Shown: positions 54,322 to 64,000 of the stretch, in pieces
How positions within the stretch are numbered: the first letter of the stretch is position 1
Layout: each line of letters begins with the position of its first letter
From: Pseudomicrostroma phylloplanum
Lineage: Eukaryota > Basidiomycota > Exobasidiomycetes > Microstromatales
DNA: 64,000 nt
NCBI GenBank assembly: GCA_039545275.1
Contig: BCHS01000001.1
Span: 7,579 to 71,578, forward strand
Reading direction: 5' to 3'
Notes under the pieces: generated by a model
What the model was told of the DNA's origin: nothing
Database searches by the model: none
The model's input: the letters and a program-made list of their open reading frames with translations, nothing else
Position numbers and translations under genes: made by a program

Positions 54322-54561
54322 GCTGTTCCTTCGGGCGGGCGTGCTGATGGCCCGCGCATGGAGCTGAGCTCTAAGCTACAATTTTGGTGAGAAGGGGAGA
54401 TGTCAATGGCCATCATGGACTACATCTATGTCCAAGCTGCAAAAACAATCACAATCAGCTCAGTTGGGAGTAAATAGCCGGGATAGCTCAGTTGGGAGAG
54501 CGTGAGACTGAAGTATTCGGTTATACAAGCCATTCGAGGCTTCTCAAGGTCACTGGTTCGA
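54322..54561 (+). repeat. Inverted repeat copy B
   Basis: About 240 bp matching copy A (49442-49680) in the opposite orientation. The match starts at GCTGTTCC and stops within the T loop of the tRNA (at TTCGA), after which the sequences diverge. Confidence 0.9.
54477..54561 (+). pseudogene. Truncated tRNA-Phe copy
   Basis: The first 85 nt of the tRNA-Phe gene, with anticodon GAA and the same 27-nt intron, are identical to the intact copy. The gene breaks off in the T loop, so the 3' half of the T stem and the acceptor 3' strand are missing. It cannot fold into a tRNA. Because A-box and part of the B-box sequences remain, it might still recruit TFIIIC (inference). Confidence 0.88.
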
Positions 54562-55179
54562 GGCGGTAAGCGTCTGCGGCTATTGATTGGAAGGGATAGC
54601 AAGCCAAAAGCTGCGTCGTGAATACTCTGCTTTGGTGACGCCGGAGCTGTTGAGGTCCACTGTCGAAACTTCTTGTCAGCGTCCTCCCGCGCTTGCAGCC
54701 GGGACAGAGAGAATACAATACGCGCCTGCAAACGTTCTACTCGCAGTGTTGCGAGGTGGTGCACAACGGCCTTGGCGATCGGTCGTACGCTTGACAAAGA
54801 CAGCTCCATTGTACGGGCCCAGCGCTCTTTCAGACCAAATGATGTCGAGAACTCAGACTTGCCGACTGTATATCCCACTTAATGCCACATGACAAGTCCT
54901 TCCCCCTGCAGAAAGAGGCAGCGTAGAGGTAGTCTTGACTGGTATCACCTTTGCCCCCGTATGACGCGGAAGGCGAGGCGGGGCGGCAGCAGGCAGGAAG
55001 CGGGGCAGCAGCGAGGGACTTGAACGGAACGGGACTTTCACCCTCAGAAGATCCACTCGGCATGGAGACGCACCAATCCGCTCCACCACACCAGGGCGCT
55101 CTTCGGCCTCGTATCGCTCACGCCCACGACATCCACTACGAGGACAAGCTGTCCACCTGCCGCGCATCCAGTCGACGCA

Positions 55180-57041
55180 ATGATACGCTCCAAGTACACC
55201 ACTGTCACCGCTGCCGCTGCTGCTGGTGCAAGAGTGGCGGCAGCGGCCCGGACGACGCTGCAGGATCTTCGCAGCACGGCACTACCACCAGCGCCGATAT
55301 CTCAATCACACCCGCCATCGCGGTCCTTTGCAAGCACTGCGTCCCCGGCCGCATCGTCGTCGTCATCATCATCCTCCTCCCCTTCTCCTTCAGCGCCATC
55401 TACCCCGGTCTCGGCCCCAGCGTCCTCCTCTCAGTCTCGATCACCCACTTCGTCCTTCCAGGATGAAGAGTCGTACCCGCCCCCGCACTCGTCCTTCTAC
55501 ACCGAGTCGGATCGCAGCACCTCTCCCTCTTCTTCACGGACACCACCTCCCTCGTCTTCTTCCTCGAACAAGCGCACACCGCCATCGTACACACCACCTT
55601 CGGCATTTGCTCCTCCTATTTCCACAGCGATGCCTTCGCCAATCTCCACATTCGGCGCACCACCAACGCTCCTGCAGCAATACACGTCCATTCCCCCAAC
55701 GAATCTCTCACTACAAGCCGTCCTCTCCCTCTCCCCCTCCTCTTCGGAGTCCCCTACTCAAGCCCAAGTCCATGCCTCGGCCCTCTTCACATCGCGCGAG
55801 CTGCCCATCCGATTGGCTCGGCGAGTAGCCGCTTTCCGCGCTCTCCCCTTCATCGTGGGAGCGAATCCGCACATTGGCAAAGTGGCCAGGCTGTATGCAG
55901 ACAGCTTTGAGACGCTGGCCACGTGGAGGGAGAGATTGGAGCAGGGCAATGAAGGAGAGGAGGAGGCATTTGTGGAGTCGTTGAGGGAGATGGTGGAGAG
56001 ACATAGAGACAATGTGCCCAGTCTAGCCAGAGGTGAGCACTGAGTAGAAGTGTGACAGGGAGGAGTGGTCTATGTTACACCGCGCTGACGAGGGCGTTCC
56101 ACTCTTGACCTCCCCCACACTCTCCAGGCTTTCTAGAATGCGCTTCCTATGCGTCGCCCACTGCCGTCTCTGCATTCCTGGACGAGGCCATTCACGCCCG
56201 AATTGGTATCCGCCTAATCGCCGAACAACACCTCTCCCTCGCCTCTTCCTACTTCCACTGCCAAGGCTCCAGCAGCTCCCTCGCTTCCTCGTCGTCTCTG
56301 CGTTCGACCAACCCAGACGGTACAGTTCCACCTCCCATTGCCTCGCCTGGAACGATCCACACCGATCTGAGCCCATACACGGTGCTGCGACACGTCGGCG
56401 GCGTGGTGACGGAGCTGTGCCAGTCCACCCTAGGCGTAGCACCGAAGTTGCTCATCGAGGGCCACACCTCGGCGACGTACGTGGGCGTGCCAGTGCATCT
56501 CGAGTACGTCCTGACCGAGCTCCTCAAGAACTCCTTTCGCGCCAGCGTAGAGCAGTCCCGTCGACGTGCAAAGGAAGGCAAGGGCCGCTCAAGGCGGTAC
56601 GAGGACTACGAAGAGGAGGAGGTGAAGCCGGTCAAGGTGACCATTGCCAAGAGCAAGCGGCACCTCTCCCTGCGGATCCGTGATCGTGGTGGTGGTATTC
56701 ACCCCAGCGACCTCAATCGCGTCTTCTCCTACGCCTTCACCACTGCGGGACGCAATGCATCCAAGGGCTCGCCCAGCTCGCAAGACGCAGAAGCCGGACC
56801 GTACTCGATGCAGGCCAATGCCGGCTCGGGAGGAGGAGACTCGACCATCGATGGACTCTCGGCACTGTCTGCTAGTGCTGGCCTGCAGTCCAGTGTGGGA
56901 ACGCTGGCGGGACTGGGATATGGACTGCCGATGGCCAGGCTGTACAGCACCTACTTTGGACAGGGAAGCGAGCTGGGCATTGTCAGTCTTTGGGGAGAGG
57001 GATGCGATAGCTTTGTGAGGTTCGCAGCTAACCCGCTATGA
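55180..57041 (+). CDS. Mitochondrial alpha-ketoacid dehydrogenase kinase (PDK/BCKDK family)
   Basis: Kinase that phosphorylates and inactivates the E1 subunit of the pyruvate or branched-chain ketoacid dehydrogenase complex in the mitochondrial matrix. Two exons: 55180-56032 and 56128-57041, giving 588 aa. The N-terminus (MIRSKYTTVTAAAAAGAR) is a typical presequence, followed by about 130 Ser/Pro-rich residues unusual for the family. The helical bundle domain includes FLDEAIHARIGIRLIAEQH, joined across the 95-nt intron. The GHKL ATPase domain shows the N box (ELLKNSFRA, about residue 415), G1 (DRGGGI, about 470) and G2 (GLGYGLPMARLY, about 546), and ends in SLWGEGCDSFVRF. Which complex it targets cannot be told from sequence. 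Confidence 0.93.
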
Positions 57042-57949
57042 GAGGGGGGTGGGCGGTCGATTGTCAATGCAATCTTCTACGGAATCGACGATCAATGTCC
57101 CTGCCACGATGTGTGCGCCTCTACTCGCTGCCAATCCTTGCCCTCCTTGCTTGTTTTCCCGATTTTGCCGCATGGTCTGAGCGTCGGTCAGTCGAGATTG
57201 TAGATTCCGTCTCCGCTCCCTCTGCTCTGCCTCTGCTCTTGTCCCCCGCATGACCCTGGGCTGCCTCCGCCCCGCCTCGCCTCGCTTCGCTTTGCGCTGA
57301 CCTCATCTGGATCTGCGAGGAACAAAGGTAGAGAGAAGAGGGAAAAGGGGATGGTCCTGGGCCTGGTAGAGTAGGGTGGACATGGTTACAGATTGGCCGG
57401 CTGCTATGAGGAAATACCGAGTGAGACGTCCAGATGCTCAAGCTGGCAGGTGCAAGGGGGGTAAAACTGCCCGCCGAGGTGCGGGTGGAGTGGAGAGCCT
57501 AGATCTAAGGCGGGGAGGGGCGCATGGACCCGGCATCTACGCCGACGGCTTATTTGAGCCTCCCTGCTTCGCCTCTGTGTCTCAAGTCGTGATTACTAGT
57601 AGCCGCCTGCGTCTGTCTGTCTGTCGTTCTGCCCGTCTGCTCCCGTCGTCATCGCTTTATCTCTCACCTCCGCCTGGCCTCTTGTCAAACTCTATCCTTC
57701 ACTTTTACCTCCGTCTGTACTCGTCCATCGGCGTCATCGCCAAGCTTCTCTCCCTCCCTCCCGCCTTCTACCTACCTATCACTGCGAGACCCTTGCCTTG
57801 CCTTGCCTGGCCTTCCTTTCTTGCTCCGTCTTCCTTCTCTCATCTGCAAGGCTCTCTCGCATCCTCCTCTTCCTCCTCCTCTTCCTCGTCGCAGCCAATT
57901 GCACTCTCTGCCCACGCCCACATCCTATAGGGCGCACATTTCCCCTTTG
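57042..57949. other. Intergenic, C/T-rich upstream region of the transporter
   Basis: About 0.9 kb. The first half has no feature; from about 57600 to the ATG it is strongly C/T-rich, as expected for a long 5' UTR. The transporter frame stays open upstream, but without an ATG. Confidence 0.4.
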
Positions 57950-60438
57950 ATGCCATTGGGCTTCTCCCTCGATCCACGACAGACCAGACACGGTGCTCGC
58001 AACCAGCAACGCCCTTCCGCTCGTGACAACGACGAGGACGTCTTCCAGTACTACAGCGACGAGGACCCTTCCCTCGACGACGACGACGACGACGATTACG
58101 AGGATCAGGAATCTGCTTCCGCCCATCTCCTCCCTGCTTCTTCTTCTTCTGCCCGCCCACCTTCTTCTTCCTCTTCTCGCAAAGGAAAGTCCGGTTCCCG
58201 CTCGCACACCTTCTCTCGTCCTCCTCCTCCTCACTCTCACTCCTCGATCAGACTAGAAGAGATGTATCAAACGCCTACTCTCAAGCGCTCCTTCTCCTCG
58301 AAGCGTATCCTCTCGAGGAGGTACAGCGACTCAGACGAGGAGCCCCGCTCCCCAGACCCAGCACAGGACGCCTCCTCCTCTCCCTCCGACCCAGCCGTGG
58401 GCGCAGAGGCAGGTCCTGCCGGTCCCTCCACTCCTGCTCGTCCAGGATCGAGCAGACGCTCCCGCTCTCAGAGGAGGAGTTTCCACCGTCCTTCCGAACT
58501 GGCAGCGGCAGAGGCTGGAGAGGCAGAGGAGCCTGCGTGGGTGGCAGGGTTTGAGCTGGATAGGAGCGCAAAGGAGAACAAGTCCCTGGCTATGAGCGCC
58601 GAGTTGGATGAGATGGGCATGGGAAGATACCAGGTTAGTACAGAGGCGAACAAGCGGGGAGAGGATGTGTCCCGGCGGTGAGGGCAAGGACTACTCTAGG
58701 TACCAGGCGCTGAACGTACCCTACTGCTCCTGGCTCTGCGCCCTCCGCTCCTGCTTTGCCCCTCCTTAGTGGTACATCTTCTTCCTGTGCGGTCTCGGCT
58801 TCTTCATTGACCTCCTCTGGGCACAAATGTTCGGCCTGATCACCGTTCCCCTACGCCACGAGACCGGCTTTGGAGCCAGCCCCGAGAACATCGGCACCCT
58901 TTCCACCGCCTTCAATGTAGGCCTTACCGTCGGCGCCTTTTGCTGGGGCATTGGAGTGGACATTGTCGGAAGGAAGTGGTCCTTCTACCTCACTTGCCTC
59001 ATCGCGGGCATATTTGGGCTCTCTTCGGGTGCGCCTGGTACTTTTACTGGACTGCGAGTGCTCGTTGCTTTTACTGGGTTCGGTGTGGGAGGGAATATCC
59101 CGATTGATTGCACGATCACGCTGGAGTTCTTGCCCACGCAGAGGCACTACCTGCTTGCTTTGCTCAGTGTCTTCCAGGTGAGTTGCGCCGGGAAGGAGTG
59201 GAGGAGCTCAATGCTTTGCGCTTGCTCGCACCTTGAAGACCCGCGACTTTCCAGCCGTGACTAATTCTCCCTGTTCTTCATTTCTTTCCTTCCTTCCTCT
59301 CTCTCAGCCCATCGGTACCCTCGCAGCATCTGGCATTGCATACGGGTTCATCCCCTCACACTCTTGCGGCGGAGGCGAGGCCGAAATCGTTGGCTTCTGC
59401 TCACGCGATGCCAACTCGGGCTGGCGCTACGCCATCTTCACCATCGGCGGCATCACCCTCGGCGTCTTCTTCATCCGCTTCCTCGTCTTCAAATTTCGAG
59501 AGTCGCCTTCCTATCTCATCAATCGAGGACACGATGAGCAGGCCCTCAGTGTCCTGTATGAGATTGCGCGAGTGAACAAGGCCAAGAAGCCACGATTGAC
59601 AATGGGCGACTTTAAGCTCATCGAGGAGAGGTGCAGGCGCCATCAGCTCGGCCTGGACGAAGAGGGCGACCCCTTTGCCGCAGGCAGTGCCAGTCGGCCT
59701 ATCAGCACGATCATCCATGGCGAAGAAGAAAAGGCCGAGGACGACTATGCCAACGAGACGACTGCGCAGACGTTCAAGCGGACGATGCGCGAGGCTCGAG
59801 CTCAATTCAGCATGGCGGGTCTCCTGTTCAAGGACAGGAAGATGGCGCGCATCACAATACTCCTCTGGCTCACCTACATGGCCGACTTTTTCGGGTTCAA
59901 CATCGCTGGTGTCTTCCTCCCCTTGATCCTCTCCGATAGGGGAATCGAAGCAGGTCAGACCCTATCGGAGACCTACAGGGACTACGTCGCCATCTATGCA
60001 CCGGGGATTGCGGCCTGTCTGCTAGCCTGCGCGCTCATCGAGGTCCCTCGCGTGGGGAGACAGTACGTAATGGTACTCTCCTCGGCACTCATGGGCGTTT
60101 CCCTCTTCCTCTACACCCGCGTCACTTCCCAAGCTGGATCTGTAGGCCTGAACGCAATGGAGTACTTCTTCCAGAGCCTCTTCAACGCAGTACTCTACGC
60201 CGTCGTGCCGGAGTTCTACCCCTCGGCCGTGCGAGGAACGGCGGCGGGACTTACGTCTACCTTGGGGAGGATCAGCGGGATCATTGCGCCCTTGGCCGGA
60301 CAGAGCCTGTATGGCGCCAATGGAGGCACGGCAGAGGGCGCGACCAGGACACTCTACATGGGCGGTGGAGTCATCCTCATCTGCCCACTCGCGCTGCTCC
60401 TGCTCCCTTACGATACGAGGGGAAAGAGGAGCTACTGA
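57950..60438 (+). CDS. Major facilitator superfamily transporter
   Basis: Membrane transporter of the sugar-porter/SV2-like MFS group; substrate unknown. Three exons: 57950-58633, 58770-59177 and 59308-60438, giving 740 aa. A 225-residue cytosolic N-terminus, Ser/Asp-rich, ends in EMGMGRYQ and joins by splicing to WYIFFLCGLGFFIDLLWAQ, the first membrane segment. Motif A between TM2 and TM3 reads GIGVDIVGRKWS. The acidic TM4-region motif is GNIPIDCTITLEFLP. A long charged loop separates the two six-helix halves, and the second half contains PEFYPSAVRGTAAGL, the typical motif of the sugar-porter-like families. A hydrophilic loop with a Cys pair (HSCGGGEAEIVGFC) sits between TM5 and TM6. The ATG is the first in frame with the exon. 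Confidence 0.88.
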
Positions 60439-60834
60439 GGCGGCGGCGAAAAAGGCAGCGGCCCACCCTCTGCACTTACGCCCCTCTTTGCTTCGTCTCC
60501 GATGTCTGGCGCCTGCTCCCTCTTGGATCTATGTACGAGCCCCTCTTCTGTGTCTCCTTCTCACGTACTCATGTCATGTAGCGCAACGCAACGCAATTGG
60601 AAAAGGTACCGCCTTCCACGAGGAGAACGCAAGGCAGCCATTGAGCGCGGTAGTAGCTTCTCTGATTGAAGGGTAGTGACAGGGACCAAAACAAGAGACT
60701 ACAGGAGGTAGCGAGCGGCAGGGCTATGGGGTCGACTTCTTGAGTGACGGCAGTCAGTGCCAATTCATCTCCTGTAACGGGCCTAGCCAGACACAAGGCC
60801 TCTTGAGCCAGCTCTCCGCCAACACTGATGCTCG
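60439..60834. other. Convergent 3' intergenic
   Basis: About 400 bp between the stops of the transporter and the RGG gene. Nothing recognised. Confidence 0.5.
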
Positions 60835-61749
60835 TCAAGCTTCGGCAGCCTCGGGAGAAGCAGGTGCGACCTCCGCATAGGCAGGAGCATCCGTGGCAGA
60901 AGCAACGGCATTGAGCGCAGATTGAGCGGCAGCATCGGCGGCAGCGCTGGCAGTGATGCCGAGGGTGGTCCACTCCTCCACGGCGGAGTCGAAGGCGGTA
61001 CGAGCAGCCTTGATGCCTGCTTGTCGCTCTTCGGGAGTGAGGTCGGTAGAAGATGTGTAGATGAGGACCTGAGACGTCAAGGTGCAGTAGGAAGCCAGGC
61101 AAGCAGTTCAGATGGTCAGAGAATGAGGACATTCAGACGACGCCGAGGCTTCTCACTTTCATGTGCTGCATTCTGATGACCTCGAGCAACTCATGTCTTC
61201 GGTATCCGACATTGGTGTCGGACCCACCTCGGCGGAAAGGTGGTCTGGGGTTGTTGTACTGACGAGGGCTGCCTCGGAAGCCACCTCGTCCTCGACCTCG
61301 ACCGCGAGGATTACCATGGCCTCGAGTATTTCCGTTTCCGTTGCCTTCCTTGTGGCCGCCCGCCTCGACGGACTCTACGGGAGCGCTCTCAGCTGCGGTT
61401 GAGGTGGTAGAGGTGGTGGAGACTTCTTGCTGAGAGTCGTTGCTTCCTTTGGTCTGTTGGTATTGCGAGGGAAGAGCAGCAATGAACAAGGGCTCAGTCT
61501 CATGCTCTGAACCTGCTGAGACTGGCTTGCTGACCTCATTGGCTGCTCCGTCGTCCTGACTGCCGTTGTGGACTGCACTGTCCATGGTGGTGTCGGCTAC
61601 AGAAGTGTTCTGAGAGAAAGATGCATGAAGGAGAGGAGACGATAGCGTTAGGCGAGCGCTCCATTTTCATGCCCCTATATGCCCCTGTTCGCGCTGCCGC
61701 TCACCTGAGGTGCTGCGTCTGTCTCGTCGTTGCTCTTGTGTCCGTCCAT
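60835..61749 (-). CDS. RGG-box protein, probable RNA-binding
   Basis: Three exons (minus): 61749-61705, 61609-61157 and 61068-60835, giving 243 aa. All junctions are phase 0 and use GTGAG donors. An acidic, Ser/Thr/Gln-rich N-terminal half precedes an RGG-type stretch (RGHGNPRGRGRGRGGFRG) at about residues 115-135. Then comes a short conserved-looking region, PPFRRGGSDTNVGYRRHELL and VIRMQHMKVLIYTSSTDLT, with a helical Ala-rich tail. RGG boxes bind RNA and are methylated on Arg in other proteins. I do not recognise the C-terminal region. The first exon encodes only 15 residues. Confidence 0.7.
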
Positions 61750-62523
61750 GAGTGGGTATAGCTGGTGACGACGAGTAGAGGTAGCGGGATGAGACGGTGA
61801 GGGAGAGGAAGGCAAGTTCGTGGACAGAGGAGGGTCGTCCGTTGAGGAGCAAAAGGACGTGACAATCTGTCAAAAGTGATGGGTTGCTCAGTGCGCGCGG
61901 TGGGAAGAACCGTTCCTCCGTCAGTGGTGAATGGATACGCGTCGACGATCTTCGGAGTAAGACGCAGGAGCAAAGCGGCATTGCCGAGCCGCGCCGCCAA
62001 GCACGTCCTCGCAGCAAGCGGCAATACCAGACAGGACCAAGCCGTACACCTGACCACGCTTGTAGCAGGGTCGCCTGTATGAACCATGAATGTGGCTTGG
62101 TCGTGAGCAGATACTGCAGTTCCTCTCCTGTCGATCAACCTGCCCTCTTCTTCAGTGGCACTTTGCACTTTTGCTTGCCCCTGTGCGTACACTGGCCTAT
62201 GCTGCAGAACCACCCTGAACGCTAGCAATCCCGCTGTGGTTGTATGTGCCAGCTTGGTGAGCAAAGGTCAAGTAACAAGCTTTTAGCGATCCAGCTTGTC
62301 ACACGAGGCGCATCGTAAGTCTGTACAGGTGAGCAAGCCCAGCTTCCGCTCCGAAGATCCCCGACTCCACTGCACGGCGTCCGCCATCGCTTCTTCCTGC
62401 CTCCCGCGGTATTGTTACAACAACGTCCAGCTCCGGTCCTTCGCTCAGATCTCTCGCCTTCTTCTCGTGATTGACCAGGAACCCCCTTCGAAAGCGGCTT
62501 CTCTCCCTCCTTGTACATCAACC
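61750..62523. promoter_or_regulatory. Divergent intergenic region
   Basis: This 774-bp gap lies between the starts of the RGG gene (minus) and the mitochondrial protein gene (plus). A 187-residue frame on the minus strand (62264-61701) is open but has no support. Both promoters are expected here. No other feature. Confidence 0.35.
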
Positions 62524-63269
62524 ATGTCCTTTGCCCGCCTCGCCGTGCCCCCCGTGGCAGGAGCCGCAACCTCCCTCGCCCTCCTCTACCTCTACCACCA
62601 AGCCACCCTCTCGCGGCACGACGCCCTGCAAGACGCCATTGAGCAAACGCGGGAGAGTGTAGAGAATGCCGAGCATAGGATCAGGGACAAGTTCAGCGGG
62701 AAACCCTCTAGCGGAACAGCGGGAGCAGGAGGAGCAGGGGAAGAGGAAGGGCAGGCAGAGAGTAGCTTTTCGTTGGGAGGGAGGAGTCGCTACCAAGAGA
62801 AGAGGTACAAGAGCATCGCCGAGGAGATCAAGGAGAGGTGGAACGTGAGTGCAGCGAACCTTACAAGGAGGAGAAGGGGCTGTATCTGGACATACTCTGC
62901 GACCCAGCGCGGTCTGATTGGCTCATCCTGACCTCTTCTCTGCTTCATGCTACCCGCTCACTTGGCCTCCCCTGCCCACAGTACCACCTCCTGCATCTCC
63001 CCTCGACCTTCTCCCACCTAGAAGCAGACAACATAATCCTCACAACCCTCTCAACCCTCACAAACTACACCCGCGCAGCCGCCTCCTCCCTCTCCGGTGA
63101 TAGCTCATCTTCGAACTCTCTAGAAGGAGCAGCAGCGAGTGCTAGAGCTAAAGCGGGGGATGCGCTCGACCGACTCGAGGGCGCTTCATTGAGGACGGAG
63201 GAGGAGGTGAAGCGGAAGGCGCAGCAGGTGAAAGAGGGAATTGAGAGGCAGGAGGCTAGATTGAGGTGA
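62524..63269 (+). CDS. Small mitochondrial inner-membrane protein, possibly MICOS subunit Mic12
   Basis: Two exons, 62524-62844 and 62982-63269, give 202 aa. The 137-nt intron has GTGAGT and CCCACAG ends, both phase 0. The N-terminus (MSFARLAVPPVAGAATSL, then ALLYLYHQ) is one hydrophobic segment. It is followed by a helix with a heptad pattern (ALQDAIEQTRESVENAEHRI), a Gly-rich linker, KSIAEEIKERWN at the junction, and a long C-terminal amphipathic helix (RTEEEVKRKAQQVKEGIE). A single N-terminal membrane anchor, length and the ERWN segment fit fungal Mic12/Aim5, but the match is weak and any small coiled-coil membrane protein would look similar. Confidence 0.5.
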
Positions 63270-63480
63270 CGTGCCGAGAGGGAGAGCTCAGGTCTAGGCG
63301 CTTTGCGAGCATGCGGAGTGGCTCTTATACAGATTGTGGGTTGGCGAAGACTACAATTGATAGCCATTGGCAGTACAATGGAACGGGACCCTAGGGCGGT
63401 ACATGCTGAGACAAGTAATGCGGTACGAGATTGTCAAGGAGAAGGCAAAGACTGAACAGGACAGCTCCTCTGGTCTTGTT

Positions 63481-64000
63481 TCACCGCATCGTCTTATCAT
63501 CATCATCATCATCGTCCCCACCCTGACCCTCCTCCCAGCTCAGGACCTTACGGATGCTCTCCTCACACCACACCCTCCCCTTAGCCTGATCGGCACACAA
63601 TCCTTCAGGGAACCCAATATCCCCGCCGTCTCTGAATGTCTGCCTCGATCCCACCTTCCACCAGCCAACAAGGGAGCCGCGCTTGCCCTGTGCGTGTGCA
63701 GTGGAGGAGGAGGACGACGACGAGTGCTGCTGCTGCTGCTGTTGAAGTGTGGCTCCCTCCAGCTCGCGCTCCTCCTCGAGCGGCCCCTCCATGCCTAGCT
63801 TGACAAATTGTTCCCTCTGCACCTTGCCCCAACCTTGCGGGTCCCTTCCCATCTTCCAGAAACTGCTCAGCACAGCCAACGGTTTGCCCCTCAGTAGTAC
63901 CTCCCTCTTCTCCCTCGCCTCGCTCGCGTTCAGTCTTGCAAAATTGCTCGACTCGACGCCGTGCGTGGCTTCAAAATAAGCGGTTAGCTGCGCAAGGAGC
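63481..64000 (-). CDS. Unrecognised protein, C-terminal part only (cut by window edge)
   Basis: The frame is open from the right edge to a stop at 63481, giving 172 residues with no in-frame ATG usable as a start, so the 5' part lies beyond the window. It reads LLAQLTAYFEATHGVESS, then REKREVLLRGKPLAVLSS and FWKMGRDPQGWGKVQRE. A poly-Gln/Ser linker separates this from a second block (GWWKVGSRQTFRDGGDIG, then GRVWCEESIRKVL), ending in an acidic tail. Trp and Gly content suggests folded segments, but I do not recognise the family. Confidence 0.6.
   Translation of the reverse strand, partial: LLAQLTAYFEATHGVESSNFARLNASEAREKREVLLRGKPLAVLSSFWKMGRDPQGWGKVQREQFVKLGMEGPLEEERELEGATLQQQQQQHSSSSSSSTAHAQGKRGSLVGWWKVGSRQTFRDGGDIGFPEGLCADQAKGRVWCEESIRKVLSWEEGQGGDDDDDDDKTMR

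Larger units (their letters stand above)
52105..55179. other. Right part of the gene-poor island
   Basis: About 3 kb with no supported gene apart from the short frame at 52363-52455. It contains inverted repeat copy B with the tRNA fragment (54322-54561) and a pair of imperfect direct repeats on either side of it near 54188 and 54590. Frames at 52662-53198 and 53661-54044 have no recognisable content. I see no transposase or reverse-transcriptase motif. Confidence 0.45.

Noticed and set aside
61701..62264. Minus-strand frame between the RGG and mitochondrial genes
   Set aside because: No domain, no splice link to the RGG gene start and no ATG context; likely promoter DNA.
1..64000. CRISPR arrays, operons or prokaryotic defence systems
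   Set aside because: No regularly spaced repeats, and the gene structure with spliceosomal introns is eukaryotic.

Overview
The window is nuclear DNA from a fungus, most likely a basidiomycete and perhaps a smut-like or yeast-like lineage (the rank below Basidiomycota is a guess). Reasons: gene-dense GC-rich sequence, short introns (about 55-100 nt) with strong GTGAGT-type donors, fungal gene families (Caj1-type DnaJ, Sae2/CtIP, Met2 acetyltransferase, mitochondrial ketoacid dehydrogenase kinase, C2H2 plus fungal-specific transcription-factor domain), long low-complexity Ser/Gln/Ala linkers, and an intron-containing tRNA-Phe. The gene models here were built by joining open frames across introns by hand; exon coordinates are in each entry.

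Layout. 0.3-1.8 kb: UDP-glucose dehydrogenase. 2.7-8.7 kb, minus strand: a DnaJ-X cochaperone with an N-terminal zinc ribbon, the DNA-end-resection factor CtIP/Sae2, and a beta-hydroxyacid dehydrogenase. 9.1-11.4 kb: a membrane-anchored histidine acid phosphatase. 11.4-12.6 kb: no protein gene, but an unusual set of inverted repeats. 12.6-15.3 kb, minus: two unrecognised genes. 15.2-19.6 kb: a RecQ helicase of the Sgs1/BLM type with a 45-nt poly-C run in intron 1. 19.9-21.7 kb, minus: an unrecognised protein with a duplicated ubiquitin-like region. 22.2-24.0 kb: a cysteine-synthase-like enzyme. 24.2-29.3 kb, minus: UV-damage endonuclease and an aspartic protease. 30.8-34.9 kb: homoserine O-acetyltransferase and a ferroportin-type iron exporter. 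36.3-45.6 kb: two very large transcription factors (bHLH; C2H2). 46.5-48.9 kb: a TPX2-like protein. 48.9-55.2 kb: a gene-poor island with an intact tRNA-Phe and an inverted, truncated second copy of the same locus 4.6 kb away. 55.2-63.3 kb: ketoacid dehydrogenase kinase, an MFS transporter, an RGG-box protein and a MICOS-like mitochondrial protein. 63.5 kb to the edge: the 3' part of an unrecognised gene.

Functional themes. Three DNA-repair genes (CtIP/Sae2, Sgs1/BLM-type RecQ, Uve1) lie within about 22 kb; the first two act in the same DNA-end-resection pathway in other fungi. Two sulfur amino-acid enzymes (Met2 and a Cys12-like protein) lie about 7 kb apart. Four genes have likely mitochondrial products. 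Fungal genes are rarely co-transcribed, so neighbourhood is weak evidence of shared function. The features most worth pursuing are the tRNA-bounded island, the structured non-coding locus at 11.8 kb, the duplicated-domain protein, and three unusual introns (one GC-AG, two stop-free and divisible by three).
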